Assembly (NCBI RefSeq): GCF_002165575.1
Contig: NZ_MXQF01000001.1
Coordinates: 186,001 to 250,000, forward strand
DNA length: 64,000 nt
Source of the DNA: Pseudoalteromonas sp. A601
GTDB taxonomy: Bacteria > Pseudomonadota > Gammaproteobacteria > Enterobacterales > Alteromonadaceae
Direction: 5' to 3'
The position numbers were made by a program, and so were the translations under genes. Numbering within the stretch: the first letter of the stretch is position 1; each line of letters starts with the position of its first letter. This document shows, one piece after another, positions 1-9,141 of the stretch. The notes under the pieces were generated by a model. It did no database searches, was not told where the DNA came from, and saw only the letters and a list, made by a program, of their open reading frames with translations.

Positions 1-440
1 TTACCTAACTTATCAGAGGCTACACACGTCATAGGCTCATCAAGCATGGCTTCGATTTGCAACTCTACGTCATCACCGAGTTTTAACCCTCGACCACAGA
101 AGAACTTAATGCCATTATCATGATAAGGATTATGTGAGGCGCTGATCACAATACCCGCTTCAGCACGAAATGTTTGCGCAAGATAAGCAACAGCCGGTGT
201 TGGCATTGGCCCTAGTAAAACCACATCGATACCTGCGGCAATTAAGCCAGCTTCGAGTGATGTTTCAAGCATATAGCCAGAAATCCGCGTATCTTTACCA
301 ATAATAACTTTTTTAGTGCCATTTTGTGACAGTACACGACCAGCTGCCCAGCCAAGTTTAAGTGCAAATTCAGGGGTGATTGGAAACTCCCCAACCATGC
401 CACGTACACCATCGGTGCCAAAATATTTTCTATTGCTCAT
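1..440 (-). CDS. glmM: Phosphoglucosamine mutase GlmM (partial, N-terminal part)
   Basis: GlmM converts glucosamine-6-phosphate to glucosamine-1-phosphate, a cytoplasmic step towards UDP-GlcNAc for peptidoglycan and LPS. The visible part is about the first 146 residues; the rest lies beyond base 1. It opens with [20 protein letters not shown], the standard GlmM N-terminus, and carries the catalytic-serine loop SASHNP near residue 100, where the phosphoserine forms. The ATG is at 440, so the first 11 bases overlap the end of folP, which suggests translational coupling. The folP-glmM order matches E. coli. The gene continues leftward and its 3' end is not visible. Confidence 0.96.
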   Translation of the reverse strand, partial: MSNRKYFGTDGVRGMVGEFPITPEFALKLGWAAGRVLSQNGTKKVIIGKDTRISGYMLETSLEAGLIAAGIDVVLLGPMPTPAVAYLAQTFRAEAGIVISASHNPYHDNGIKFFCGRGLKLGDDVELQIEAMLDEPMTCVASDKLG

Positions 441-1296
441 TTGATATTCCTTGTTCGCAAGCTTGCCAAACAGCAAGCACATCTGCGGTTTCTTTTACAT
501 CATGTACTCGAATAATTTTTGCGCCACGTTGCGCTGCTATAAGTGCCCCAGCTAAACTGCCGGCAAGGCGCTCATCCGTTGTTCTATTTAGTAAATTACC
601 AATCATTGATTTACGTGAAAGCCCTGCCAACACTGGTAAATTAAATCGATTAAATTCATCAAATCGTGCTAACAATTGATAATTGTGAGTCAAGCTTTTT
701 CCAAAGCCAAAGCCTGGATCTAGAATAAGTTGCTCTGGCTTAATGCCCGCTGCTTTACAAGCATCAATACGTTGCTGAAAAAAATGATTGATATCTGCAA
801 ATAAATTATCGTACTGCGGATTGCTTTGCATGGTGCGAGGCTGCCCCTGCATATGCATCAAGCAAATAGCGACATCTTTAAACTGGGCTGCTGCGCTAAG
901 CGCACCAGGCTCTTGTAGAGCACGCACATCATTTATTATATCAGCCCCAGCGCGTATTGCTTGGTGCATTACTTCGCTTTTGCTGGTATCAATTGAAATG
1001 ATACATTCACTTACAGCTAAATCTGAATGAGCCCTTATTGCTTTTATTGTGGGTATTACACGACTTAACTCTTCTTCAAGCGTGACATCAGGCGCACCTG
1101 GGCGCGTCGACTCACCACCAATATCTATTATGGTCGCACCATCGTTAAGAAGGGCTTGAGCTTGAATGACAGCGCTGTCCGTTTGATAGTATGAACCACC
1201 ATCTGAAAAGGAATCAGGAGTAACATTTAAGATCCCCATAATGATTGGGGTGTTGAGGTGCAACTTACGACCTCGAGGTAAATTAACTGTGGTCAT
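430..1296 (-). CDS. folP: Dihydropteroate synthase FolP
   Basis: FolP condenses 6-hydroxymethyl-dihydropterin pyrophosphate with p-aminobenzoate to form dihydropteroate, and is the sulfonamide target. The 288-residue protein has normal family length. The pterin and pABA loops are visible: [11 protein letters not shown] (about 24-34), [12 protein letters not shown] (about 57-68), DPGFGFGK (about 193-200), LSRKSMIG (about 225-232) and RVHDV near the C-terminus. It follows ftsH in the same direction, with a terminator-like hairpin between them, and overlaps the glmM start. It is probably expressed both from ftsH read-through and from its own promoter. I see nothing unusual. Confidence 0.97.
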   Translation of the reverse strand: MTTVNLPRGRKLHLNTPIIMGILNVTPDSFSDGGSYYQTDSAVIQAQALLNDGATIIDIGGESTRPGAPDVTLEEELSRVIPTIKAIRAHSDLAVSECIISIDTSKSEVMHQAIRAGADIINDVRALQEPGALSAAAQFKDVAICLMHMQGQPRTMQSNPQYDNLFADINHFFQQRIDACKAAGIKPEQLILDPGFGFGKSLTHNYQLLARFDEFNRFNLPVLAGLSRKSMIGNLLNRTTDERLAGSLAGALIAAQRGAKIIRVHDVKETADVLAVWQACEQGISNEQ

Positions 1297-1343
1297 TTTT
1301 CACCTTCAATACATCCATCGTATTGATTATTCTTTTTAATACA

Positions 1344-1370
1344 AAAAACCCCGGTGGCCCGGGGTTTTTA
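1344..1370 (-). terminator. Hairpin terminator between ftsH and folP
   Basis: The stem AAAACCCCGG pairs with CCGGGGTTTT around the loop TGGC, with A/T runs on both sides. Read on the minus strand it ends in a T-run just after the ftsH stop. It probably attenuates ftsH transcription before folP. Confidence 0.8.
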
Positions 1371-1388
1371 GATAAGCTATTTTAACTA

Positions 1389-3329
1389 TTATTCAGCTTT
1401 GTCATCAAGGTTTGTTTCATCTTTTTGCGATGATTCTTGATCTTTATTCTCAGGTTCAGCTTTTACTTGGGCTGGTGCTGGCTTTTTATCGTCTGTGTCA
1501 CGTCTGTCATGCGCATCGCGAGGCTCGCGCACTGGTTGACGTGCCATTAAGTCATCAATTTGTTTTGCATCAATTGTTTCATACTTCATTAATGCATCTT
1601 TCATCGAATGTAAGATATCGATATTCTCTTTAAGAATATCCTCAGCACGTTGGTAGTTTCTATCAGAAAACAAACGTACTTCAGTATCAATTACTTTTGC
1701 AGTTTCATCCGACATGCTCATAGCACGGCCTCCGCCGCCACCCATGTACATTTCATTCTGATCTTCTGCATAAAGTAATGGCCCAAGCTTTTCACTCAAA
1801 CCCCACTGAGTAACCATTTTACGCGCAATATCAGTTGCCCTTTCAATATCGTTACTCGCACCTGTGGTTACTTTATCTTCACCGTAGATAAGTGCTTCTG
1901 CAATACGTCCACCATAAAGGCTTGAAATCATTGACTCAAGCAACTCTTTTGAATGACTAACACGGTCTTGCTCTGGTAAGTACATAGTTACACCAAGGGC
2001 GCGGCCACGAGGAATAATAGACACTTTATACACAGGGTCATGCTCTGGCACTAACCGACCAACAATTGCGTGGCCCGCTTCATGGTAGGCTGTCATTTCT
2101 TTTTCTTGCTCACTCATCACCATGGTCTTGCGCTCAGCACCCATCATGATTTTATCTTTAGCAGCATCAAACTCAGCCATGCTAACTACACGCTTATTAC
2201 CACGAGCAGCGTATAAAGCAGCTTCGTTGACAAGGTTTGCTAAGTCGGCACCTGAGAAACCTGGCGTGCCGCGGGCAATAACAGCCGCTTCTACGTTGTC
2301 GCCTAAAGGCACTTTACGCATATGAACTTTTAATATTTGCTCACGACCACGAATATCAGGTAAACCAACCACAACTTGACGGTCAAAACGACCAGGACGA
2401 AGTAATGCTGGATCAAGTACATCAGGGCGGTTCGTTGCGGCGATAACGATAATACCTTCGTTGCCTTCAAAACCATCCATTTCTACTAACATTTGGTTTA
2501 GAGTTTGTTCACGCTCATCGTGACCGCCGCCCATACCTGCACCACGCTTACGACCAACTGCATCAATCTCATCGATGAAAATGATACATGGCGCTGCTTT
2601 TTTAGCTTGTTCAAACATGTCACGAACACGTGACGCACCAACACCAACAAACATTTCTACAAAGTCAGAACCTGAAATAGTAAAAAACGGTACTTTTGCT
2701 TCACCGGCAACAGCTTTGGCAAGCAATGTTTTACCCGTTCCAGGAGGACCGACCATCAGTACACCTTTAGGAATACTACCGCCTAACTTTTGGAACTTAG
2801 ACGGATCCCGTAAGAAATCCACTAATTCGGTCACATCATCTTTCGCTTCGTCACACCCAGCAACATCCGCGAAGGTTGTTTTAACTTGGTCTTCGCTCAT
2901 CAAGCGTGCTTTGCTCTTACCGAACGACATAGCACCTTTACCGCCACCGCCTTGCATTTGACGCATGAAGAAAATCCACACACCAATGAGGAGCAGCATC
3001 GGGAACCATGAAATAAGTATGCTTGCTAAGAACGACTGTTCTTCAGGTTTAACACCTTTAACATTCACATCACTTTTTAATAAGTCATTTAAAATGTCTT
3101 TGTCATAAATAGGCATAATGGTTTGAAAGCGCTCACCATTACTTTTAGTCCCAGTGATTGTGCCACTGGTACTCTCAATTGCCACTTCTTGTATAGCGCC
3201 ATTTCGGGCGTCTTTAACAAATTGACTGTAACTAGTTTGACGATCGATTTGATCGCCACCATTAAAGCTCTGAAAGACTGACATTAGCACAACTGCAATT
3301 ACCAGCCAGAGTATTAGATTTTTCGCCAT
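1389..3329 (-). CDS. ftsH: ATP-dependent zinc metalloprotease FtsH
   Basis: FtsH is the membrane-anchored hexameric AAA+ protease that degrades misfolded membrane proteins and regulators such as LpxC. Numbering from an upstream TTG three codons earlier, I see a TM segment at about 5-24, a periplasmic region, a second TM at about 104-124, Walker A GPPGTGKT (197-204), Walker B IFIDEIDA (about 253-260), the SRH segment [17 protein letters not shown], and the zinc site HEAGH (419-423). The C-terminal tail is charged. I chose the ATG at 3329 because [20 protein letters not shown] is the classical start. The in-frame TTG at 3338 also has a GAGG at good spacing and cannot be excluded. The gene lies 66 bp downstream of rlmE, as in E. 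coli. Confidence 0.97.
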   Translation of the reverse strand: MAKNLILWLVIAVVLMSVFQSFNGGDQIDRQTSYSQFVKDARNGAIQEVAIESTSGTITGTKSNGERFQTIMPIYDKDILNDLLKSDVNVKGVKPEEQSFLASILISWFPMLLLIGVWIFFMRQMQGGGGKGAMSFGKSKARLMSEDQVKTTFADVAGCDEAKDDVTELVDFLRDPSKFQKLGGSIPKGVLMVGPPGTGKTLLAKAVAGEAKVPFFTISGSDFVEMFVGVGASRVRDMFEQAKKAAPCIIFIDEIDAVGRKRGAGMGGGHDEREQTLNQMLVEMDGFEGNEGIIVIAATNRPDVLDPALLRPGRFDRQVVVGLPDIRGREQILKVHMRKVPLGDNVEAAVIARGTPGFSGADLANLVNEAALYAARGNKRVVSMAEFDAAKDKIMMGAERKTMVMSEQEKEMTAYHEAGHAIVGRLVPEHDPVYKVSIIPRGRALGVTMYLPEQDRVSHSKELLESMISSLYGGRIAEALIYGEDKVTTGASNDIERATDIARKMVTQWGLSEKLGPLLYAEDQNEMYMGGGGGRAMSMSDETAKVIDTEVRLFSDRNYQRAEDILKENIDILHSMKDALMKYETIDAKQIDDLMARQPVREPRDAHDRRDTDDKKPAPAQVKAEPENKDQESSQKDETNLDDKAE

Positions 3330-3395
3330 ATCGCTCAAGGGGTTAACCTCTTGTATCCAATTAATTTAAATTCAACTACACGCCTGACAACTGTA

Positions 3396-4025
3396 CTACA
3401 GTTTGTAGCCTGTCGCTACTATATATACTTCACGAGAACGAGCACGCGAGGCGTCGGGTTTGCGTATCTTCACTGTTTTAAAGCTATTACGTACATCTTG
3501 TAAATATTGATCAAAACCTTCACCTTGGAAAACTTTAACAATAAATGCACCATTTTTCTTCAACACTTGGTGACACATGTCCAGCGCTAGTTCCACCAGA
3601 TACATACTGCCTGCTTGGTCAACAGAGCTATTGCCACTCATATTCGGTGCCATGTCGGAAAGCACCACATCTACGTTTTTACCCCCAATACGATTTAATA
3701 GCGCATCGAGTACAGCCTCTTCTCGAAAATCTCCTTGTAAAAAATCAACACCTGCCAGTGAATCCATAGGTAATATATCACATGCAACAACTTGGCCTTT
3801 AGCGCCAACTTTTTCTGCTAAATACTGGGACCAACTACCGGGTGCCGCACCTAAATCTACCACGGTCATTGCTGGGCGTAGTAATTTATCTTTATTTTGA
3901 ATTTCATCAAGTTTAAAAATCGCACGAGAGCGCCAACCTTTCTTTTGGGCTTCGTGAACGTAAGGATCATCAAAATGTTCCTTCAACCAACGCTGTGAAC
4001 TGGCTGAATGTTTTTTATTTGTCAT
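3396..4025 (-). CDS. rlmE: 23S rRNA (uridine-2'-O)-methyltransferase RlmE
   Basis: RlmE (FtsJ/RrmJ) methylates the 2'-OH of U2552 in the 23S rRNA A-loop, a heat-shock-linked step in 50S maturation. The 209-residue length is normal. The SAM site DLGAAPGSW is at 57-65, and the catalytic tetrad K38, D124 (LSDMAPN), K164 and E199 (REVYIV) falls at the E. coli positions. It is transcribed towards ftsH, forming the conserved rlmE-ftsH pair, and is divergent from yhbY across an 88-bp promoter region. Confidence 0.97.
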   Translation of the reverse strand: MTNKKHSASSQRWLKEHFDDPYVHEAQKKGWRSRAIFKLDEIQNKDKLLRPAMTVVDLGAAPGSWSQYLAEKVGAKGQVVACDILPMDSLAGVDFLQGDFREEAVLDALLNRIGGKNVDVVLSDMAPNMSGNSSVDQAGSMYLVELALDMCHQVLKKNGAFIVKVFQGEGFDQYLQDVRNSFKTVKIRKPDASRARSREVYIVATGYKL

Positions 4026-4113
4026 AAATTAACACGCAACTAATTAGTAATATTCTTTAGATGGCGTTAGAATACCCTTAATTCAAGCCATATTCAGCAA
4101 AATTTGTAACAAC

Positions 4114-4410
4114 ATGAAATTATCGAACAAACAAAAGCAGTTTTTAAAAGGTCAAGCACACTCCCTAAAACCAGTTGTATTACTTGGTTCAAACGGTTTA
4201 ACCGAAGGTGTTGTGGTTGAAATACAAAGTGCATTAGAGATTCACGAACTTATTAAAGTTAAAGTACCAACTGACGATCGTGAAACTAAAGCCTTGATAT
4301 TTGAGGCAATTGTACGTGAAACTGGCGCAGAAAAACTGCAAACAATCGGTCACACGATTGTGCTTTATCGCCAAAGTGAAGAGAAAAAAATTCAGTTGCC
4401 GCGCAATTAA
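4114..4410 (+). CDS. yhbY: Ribosome-assembly RNA-binding protein YhbY
   Basis: YhbY is a small CRS1-YhbY (CRM) domain protein that binds pre-50S ribosomal particles. The 98-residue product begins MKLSNKQKQFLKGQAHSLKP and contains the GxxG-type loop in LLGSNGLTEGV (about 24-34), followed by the IHELIKVKV strand typical of the family. It is divergent from rlmE, the usual arrangement in gammaproteobacteria, and is followed by a strong terminator, so it is probably monocistronic. Confidence 0.95.
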   Translation: MKLSNKQKQFLKGQAHSLKPVVLLGSNGLTEGVVVEIQSALEIHELIKVKVPTDDRETKALIFEAIVRETGAEKLQTIGHTIVLYRQSEEKKIQLPRN

Positions 4411-4425
4411 TTTTTTTAGCTTCCT

Positions 4426-4453
4426 AAAAAAACCAGCGGAAGCTGGTTTTTTT
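4426..4453 (+). terminator. Rho-independent terminator after yhbY
   Basis: The stem AAAAAACCAGC pairs with GCTGGTTTTTT around the loop GGAA, followed by a T-run. It lies 15 bases after the yhbY stop, and the flanking A-run lets it also work for the opposing gene at 4502-4978. Confidence 0.9.
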
Positions 4454-4501
4454 ATAATTAAATTTTACGGCGAAGAAAAATGTAAAAGAATGTGCAATCG
4501 A

Positions 4502-4978
4502 CTAAAAATTCATTCGTAAATCACTTAGATGATAATTTTTCCCTCTGCGCTGTAGTAAGAAATAACGTGAAAATTCTGATTCAAGCATTTTACTTACCGT
4601 TAATTCAGAAATTAAAGCCGCTAGTTCAACACTCGTATTGCTATGACCAATGACTATCACTGTGCCCTGTTGTTGCAAAATATGCTCTTTAAACGCCACT
4701 AAATCTCGCGGATCATAAATATTAATCTCAACAGCAAAGTGCTTAGCTAATTCACTTGCACTCTCAACGGTACGATTATAATTAGTGCTGTATAACGTAA
4801 CCGTTTCAGTTTGGTGAATTAAAGTAGGTAATTGCAGCGCCCTTTGCTTTCCAGCGGTTGTTAAATGCGGGTTCTTGCCTTCGCTTTTTTCACTATGACG
4901 AAATAAGAAAATATTTTCAGGTGTCGCATAAACCGCGCCAGTATAAAAAATAATTAAAAAACTCAGTAAGTACTTCAT
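4502..4978 (-). CDS. Exported histidine phosphatase-superfamily protein
   Basis: This 158-residue protein has an N-terminal signal peptide (about 1-18, ending AVYA), so it is probably periplasmic. The phosphatase core begins LFRHSEK, with the catalytic R27-H28 in an RHxE form instead of the usual RHG. R69 follows in the NYNRT segment, and the second catalytic histidine is H112 in VIGHSNT. It is short for the superfamily, resembling SixA-size enzymes, but SixA is cytoplasmic. The substrate is unknown. It lies 14 bp downstream of the beta-lactamase-like gene on the same strand and probably shares its transcript. The family call is firm; the function is not. Confidence 0.82.
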   Translation of the reverse strand: MKYLLSFLIIFYTGAVYATPENIFLFRHSEKSEGKNPHLTTAGKQRALQLPTLIHQTETVTLYSTNYNRTVESASELAKHFAVEINIYDPRDLVAFKEHILQQQGTVIVIGHSNTSVELAALISELTVSKMLESEFSRYFLLQRRGKNYHLSDLRMNF

Positions 4979-4992
4979 TAATGATCCTAGCG

Positions 4993-6141
4993 TTATTTCT
5001 GCTGACGTTTATAAGCAAGGACTTGGTCAATAAACTCTGTGGTAAGCTCATTGATCAAACCTGTTTCCGCATTTAAAATCAAACTAAAACCAATGTTTAA
5101 ATGCGGCATAATAACGATATCACTACGATAGCCTTGCACCCAGCCACTGTGGTAATAAAGGGTTTCATTATCATAATTATAAACCCGCCAACCTAAACCA
5201 TAATAAGCCTCTTTGAGGTGTTTTTTCCACACCCTACGACGTAACTCTTTTTTAGTATGCGTATAAGGACGAGTTTGATCTGCAAGTACTTCAGGCGACA
5301 ACACACTTGGGTAGTAACCCAATTGTGCTTTAAGCCATATAGCCATATCACTGGCACTGGCGTTAACACCCGCAGCGGGCAGCACTTTATAGTAGTTTTG
5401 TTTTAATCTTGCCGTATGCCAACGCTTACGCCCCCTAACATGTGGGTGGGCGTAGTTGTTATCAATTATCATTTGCTCATACCCTAAACTAGCATCGTTC
5501 ATTTGCAAAGGTGCAAAAACGAATTCATTTAACCAGCGAGCATAGCCCATTTTAGTGCTTGCTTTAATTACTTCATCAACCAAACTAAACATCACGTTTT
5601 GATAGCCATAACACTGTCCGGGCTTACAAATGGGCTCTACACTTAAAAGCTTAGATACAATATCAGGGTAACTCATTCTCGACTCAATCAAGTTATCATA
5701 TGCATTGGGCACTAAACCTCCTGAATGGCTCAATAAGTGATAAACCTTCAAGTTGTTTTTATAACTCGTATTACTGAATTCAGGAATAAATTTGCTAACA
5801 GGATCTTCGAGAGAAAAGCGCCCTTCATTGGCGAGTTTTGCCGTCAGGGAGCCTGCAAATGTTTTCGATACTGAGGCTAAGCGAAAGCGAGTATGGGCAT
5901 CGACCTTGCGCCCCTTAGAAAGCTTTGTAACACCAATCCCTTTTACAAAAAGATTATCCGGGCCGTTTACTATAGACAGCGCACCACCAGGGATCCCTTT
6001 ACTTTTTAATTTTGCAGCTAGATGCTTTTCATAATCACTGACAAGTGATTGCCACTGTTTATCAGTTGCATGACTAAGCCCAGAAAAAAACAACAGAGTA
6101 AGGAGAAAAACGGTATAAACCCAGGGCAAAAAATACTTCAT
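4993..6141 (-). CDS. Serine hydrolase of the beta-lactamase (class C / AmpC-like) family
   Basis: This 382-residue exported protein has a hydrophobic signal or anchor (about 8-25, ending SHA). The active-site motif SVSK is at 90-93 (Ser90, Lys93), YQN at 180-182 supplies the YxN tyrosine, and HSG near residue 333 replaces KTG. This pattern marks the broad beta-lactamase/transpeptidase-like family (Pfam Beta-lactamase), which includes esterases, D-aminopeptidases and PBP-like enzymes, so resistance should not be assumed. It is cotranscribed with the downstream exported phosphatase. The substrate is unknown. Confidence 0.85.
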   Translation of the reverse strand: MKYFLPWVYTVFLLTLLFFSGLSHATDKQWQSLVSDYEKHLAAKLKSKGIPGGALSIVNGPDNLFVKGIGVTKLSKGRKVDAHTRFRLASVSKTFAGSLTAKLANEGRFSLEDPVSKFIPEFSNTSYKNNLKVYHLLSHSGGLVPNAYDNLIESRMSYPDIVSKLLSVEPICKPGQCYGYQNVMFSLVDEVIKASTKMGYARWLNEFVFAPLQMNDASLGYEQMIIDNNYAHPHVRGRKRWHTARLKQNYYKVLPAAGVNASASDMAIWLKAQLGYYPSVLSPEVLADQTRPYTHTKKELRRRVWKKHLKEAYYGLGWRVYNYDNETLYYHSGWVQGYRSDIVIMPHLNIGFSLILNAETGLINELTTEFIDQVLAYKRQQK

Positions 6142-6250
6142 TTTTTATTATTTTTATCTACATTGAGAATATTCTGAGTCCATAATACCATGAACTTTTA
6201 TTAAGACTAACGTACAATGTCTAGATTCATGAATTTTTAAAGGGTTTATT

Positions 6251-7063
6251 GTGATTATTCGTATTCTTATTATTGCTGTTTTTATCTTAACAACCACAGC
6301 GTGTGTTACCGCCCCACCGCCAATAGCAGCACCATTAGCAATGCCAGCAAAGCCATCTTTGAAAAGCCAAAGCTACCAAGTTGAATACGCAACTAAACAT
6401 GCTTCCCCTAAAGTGAAGTCGGTGCAGCTACCAGCCCATAAAGTAAGCCGTAATCAAACTGTTAGAATCGTCGCAGATAAAGCCAGTGTCACAGACACAT
6501 TATTCAAGCAAATAAGTGATGCAATAACTGCAATTAATTTGCGTGTTGTTGAACAAGGTGTTACTGATTACACTCTATCAATTCATCAACTGGAACTTAA
6601 CTTTATTGACGACACCAAATATCAAATACAAGTTCCTAGCGAAACAACAACTACATTTGAAAAAGTCGCTATGCTTTACCCGACACAACAATGTGCGACC
6701 ATCAACGCACAAGTAAGCATGCGCTTAACCCACAGAGCCTCAGGTGATGTTGTGTGGTTTGGAAAATCATCTATTGATAGTGCCAGTTTTCACAGAGAGC
6801 CGTTGGTATATAGCTTTGTACAAGAACAATTAATCAGTAATGAATTAGAAATTGCATCTTTTATTCACGAACAAAATACAGAGCAAGCGCGTATGGCACG
6901 TGCAAATCAGGACGTGAGTATTCCAGAGTATAAAACCATCAGCAAAATGAGTAACTTAACTAAGTTACAAGGGCCATGTAATCGCACTGAAATAAGCGCT
7001 TTGACTCCAATGATGCAGTATTATTTAACCAGTATTTTGATTGATAAAATTAAAGTGTTATAA
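6251..7063 (+). CDS. Predicted lipoprotein of unknown function
   Basis: I do not recognise this 270-residue protein. It has a lipoprotein signal with the lipobox TTAC (Cys18), followed by a proline/alanine-rich linker (about 20-35). The mature part is mixed alpha/beta in appearance, with two separated cysteines (in TQQCATIN and GPCNRT), and no catalytic motif was seen. It is divergent from the beta-lactamase-like gene and ends 95 bp before the first MipA/DUF3019 cassette, which has its own promoter-like sequence. A link to that cassette is therefore possible but not shown. It could be an outer-membrane assembly or cell-envelope lipoprotein. Confidence 0.7.
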   Translation: MIIRILIIAVFILTTTACVTAPPPIAAPLAMPAKPSLKSQSYQVEYATKHASPKVKSVQLPAHKVSRNQTVRIVADKASVTDTLFKQISDAITAINLRVVEQGVTDYTLSIHQLELNFIDDTKYQIQVPSETTTTFEKVAMLYPTQQCATINAQVSMRLTHRASGDVVWFGKSSIDSASFHREPLVYSFVQEQLISNELEIASFIHEQNTEQARMARANQDVSIPEYKTISKMSNLTKLQGPCNRTEISALTPMMQYYLTSILIDKIKVL

Positions 7064-7079
7064 AATTAAACACCATTTC

Positions 7080-7094
7080 GTACATTTTTTTACA
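7080..7094 (+). promoter_or_regulatory. Candidate RstA-like direct repeat upstream of cassette 1
   Basis: The sequence GTACATTTTTTTACA carries TACA twice with a 10-bp period. It matches the E. coli RstA box as I remember it (TACATNTNGTTACA) at all fixed positions except the G. It lies just upstream of a TATAAT at 7117-7122, where an OmpR-family activator would sit. That the cassette's own regulator binds here is inference. Confidence 0.45.
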
Positions 7095-7116
7095 GATAAA
7101 AGGTACTCTTTAACAA

Positions 7117-7122
7117 TATAAT
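7117..7122 (+). promoter_or_regulatory. Candidate -10 element of cassette 1 promoter
   Basis: A perfect TATAAT stands 36 bases before the ATG of the MipA-family gene. No good TTGACA is found 17 bases upstream (AGATAA instead), which would fit an activator-dependent promoter using the repeat at 7080-7094. Confidence 0.5.
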
Positions 7123-7158
7123 ACACATACTTACTCTATTTACGCTGCCGGAAAACAG

Positions 7159-8013
7159 ATGCTGCACAATCAATTAGCACCATATTTGAAACTTACCCTT
7201 CTCAGTATGTGTTTGTGGATCAACACCAGTGCAGCAAGCAATCGCTACTATGCAGATAACACTCTTGAGCCCACTAGCGGGTTTGCGTGGGATTGGAGTG
7301 CGGGAGCGGGTTATTATATTGAAGACTCCTTTTTGGTTGGAATGGACTCATACAATGATGGCTTAGAGCTTGACCTAAATCTCGCGCTATCTTACGACCG
7401 TTTTTACCTCGATATAGATCACAGTCAGCTCAGTGGTGGCGTCATCGTTGGCTATAGTATAATTGAACAGTTTAATTGGGAACTGGATATAATTGGTGCT
7501 AATGTTCAAGCAGGCTTTGATGATACTGGCCTCGACTTTTATAACACCGGTACCATAGAAGAACTTGCCGGTATTAATACTCGAAAATATGACTTTAATA
7601 CTGGTTTACGCTTAGCCCGTCGTTTTGAAAACTCACAAATATCATTTGAATACCTCCACGATATATCAAACGCCCATAATGGCTGGGTGATGAATTCGTT
7701 TTTTAGTCATATTCTACCTTGGCGGAATTGGGAATTTCGCACCGGCGTAGGGATCAGTGCATATTCAGCTGATTTTACTAATTACTACTTTGGTATCGCA
7801 GCAGATGAAGCCACGCCAACTAGACCCATATACAGCACAGGCACATCAGGTAGCTTAATCTTTGAATTTCATGCCGAGTATCCACTTAATCAACATTGGG
7901 TATTTTTAAGCGGCTGGCTATCAACGTGGTTTTCCGACGAAATAGCTGATAGCCCCATTGTCTCACAAAGCTATCAACATAAAGCCATGGTAGGCGTGCG
8001 ATATGTATTCTAA
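7159..8013 (+). CDS. MipA/OmpV-family outer-membrane protein (cassette 1)
   Basis: This 284-residue protein has a signal peptide (about 1-26, ending SAA) followed by alternating amphipathic strands, and ends in the aromatic residues YVF as outer-membrane barrels do. The length and the NYYFGIAADEAT segment suit the MipA/OmpV family, whose members have been linked to peptidoglycan-enzyme scaffolding, porin function and antimicrobial uptake. Here the function is not known. It is the first gene of a four-gene unit; its 3' end overlaps the DUF3019 gene by 11 bp. A diverged paralogue heads the opposing cassette at 18451-19308. Confidence 0.82.
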   Translation: MLHNQLAPYLKLTLLSMCLWINTSAASNRYYADNTLEPTSGFAWDWSAGAGYYIEDSFLVGMDSYNDGLELDLNLALSYDRFYLDIDHSQLSGGVIVGYSIIEQFNWELDIIGANVQAGFDDTGLDFYNTGTIEELAGINTRKYDFNTGLRLARRFENSQISFEYLHDISNAHNGWVMNSFFSHILPWRNWEFRTGVGISAYSADFTNYYFGIAADEATPTRPIYSTGTSGSLIFEFHAEYPLNQHWVFLSGWLSTWFSDEIADSPIVSQSYQHKAMVGVRYVF

Positions 8014-8395
8014 AACTCTTACTATAATTTTTTGTTTACTGGGGTCTAAATCGCTTTTAGTCCACGGCGAGCAAGCACAAGAGAATAACCTTCTCGCTGT
8101 ACCAGATACCTGTGTTGCGCTTCGCGAAGGACGTAACTGCTATGCTGATATTGCACTGAATTGGCAACAGCCTGAGGTTGGCAATTACTGCCTACGCGAT
8201 GCGACTTCAAAACATATAATGCAATGCTGGTTAAGGCAGCAGTCTGGCCAATTCAATTACGCTTTTGATTCTGTTGAAACAATTGCTTTTGAGCTAATCA
8301 ATAGTGATAACGGTAAAATAATCGCAACGACTCAAGTACAACTACAATGGGTTTATCAAAACCGCCAAAAGAAACGTCGCTGGCGACTTTTTTAA
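8003..8395 (+). CDS. DUF3019-type small exported protein (cassette 1)
   Basis: This 130-residue protein has a signal peptide (about 1-22), so it is probably periplasmic. Four cysteines, C37, C46, C63 and C75, with the last followed by Trp, suggest two disulfides. The C-terminus is basic-aromatic (KKRRWRLF). I assign DUF3019 from the CVALREGRNC and YCLR...QCW pattern. The start codon lies inside the end of the MipA gene (11-bp overlap), so the two are probably translationally coupled. The two-component genes follow 10 bp later. The function is unknown; a periplasmic accessory that links the outer-membrane protein to the kinase is a reasonable guess. Confidence 0.75.
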   Translation: MYSKTLTIIFCLLGSKSLLVHGEQAQENNLLAVPDTCVALREGRNCYADIALNWQQPEVGNYCLRDATSKHIMQCWLRQQSGQFNYAFDSVETIAFELINSDNGKIIATTQVQLQWVYQNRQKKRRWRLF

Positions 8396-8405
8396 AGAGA
8401 ATTCT

Positions 8406-9110
8406 ATGGATAATTACGGCACCATTTTACTAGTAGAAGATGACAGCTCCCTTGCACAATGGGTAGCTGAGTATTTAACTGAGCAAGGTTATACCGCACA
8501 AATATGCGCTCGTGGCGATCAAGTTGTTACGCAAGTAAAACAATTAAACCCAGATTTAATTTTACTTGATGTCATGTTGCCTGGCCAAGATGGTATTAGT
8601 GTATGCAGAGAACTTCGCCAATTCTATCAACGCCCTATAATTATGCTGACCGCACGCGATGATGAAATGGATGAAGTGATCGGCTTAGAAGTAGGCGCAA
8701 GTGACTACATAATGAAACCAGTCAGACCCAGAGCATTACTTGCACGTATAAAAGCTGCGCTGCGTTTAAATAATGATACTTCAGATAACAGGCAAGACGA
8801 CACTATTATCGAAGTTGGCTCATTAAAAATTGATACTCAAGCTCGAAATGTGTTTATTAATAATGTAGAGCAACCCATTTCGAGTGCGGAATACTTGTTG
8901 CTACAATATTTGGCAGCTAATGCAGGGCAAGTTGTTTCGCGCGATGCGGTATTTAAAGCAACCAAAGGACGCGAATATGATGGCCTAGACCGTAGCGTAG
9001 ATGTGCTTATTTCTGCACTGCGTAAAAAGTTTAATGATGACTCACAACACCCAGAAAAAATAAAAACGATTTGGGGCCGAGGCTACCTACTTGTTGCCAG
9101 TGCATGGTAA
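8406..9110 (+). CDS. OmpR/RstA-family response regulator (cassette 1)
   Basis: This 234-residue two-domain regulator has a receiver at about 6-120, with the acidic pocket E11-D12-D13, phospho-acceptor D55 (LLDVMLPG), T82 and K104. A winged-helix DNA-binding domain of the OmpR/PhoB type follows at about 135-232 (VDVLISALRKKF, IWGRGYLLV). The overall sequence resembles RstA. An SD-like AGAGA stands before the ATG. It lies 10 bp after the DUF3019 gene and 31 bp before the kinase. Its likely target is the cassette's own promoter, given the RstA-like repeat at 7080-7094, but binding is unproven. Confidence 0.93.
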   Translation: MDNYGTILLVEDDSSLAQWVAEYLTEQGYTAQICARGDQVVTQVKQLNPDLILLDVMLPGQDGISVCRELRQFYQRPIIMLTARDDEMDEVIGLEVGASDYIMKPVRPRALLARIKAALRLNNDTSDNRQDDTIIEVGSLKIDTQARNVFINNVEQPISSAEYLLLQYLAANAGQVVSRDAVFKATKGREYDGLDRSVDVLISALRKKFNDDSQHPEKIKTIWGRGYLLVASAW

Positions 9111-9141
9111 ATGTAAAAACGAGCCGAGGTTATAGCAAGCA

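Noticed and set aside
4993..6141. Antibiotic-resistance class C beta-lactamase
   Set aside because: The motifs SVSK, YQN and HSG are those of the wide serine-hydrolase family; HSG in place of KTG and the lack of ampR nearby do not support a resistance role.
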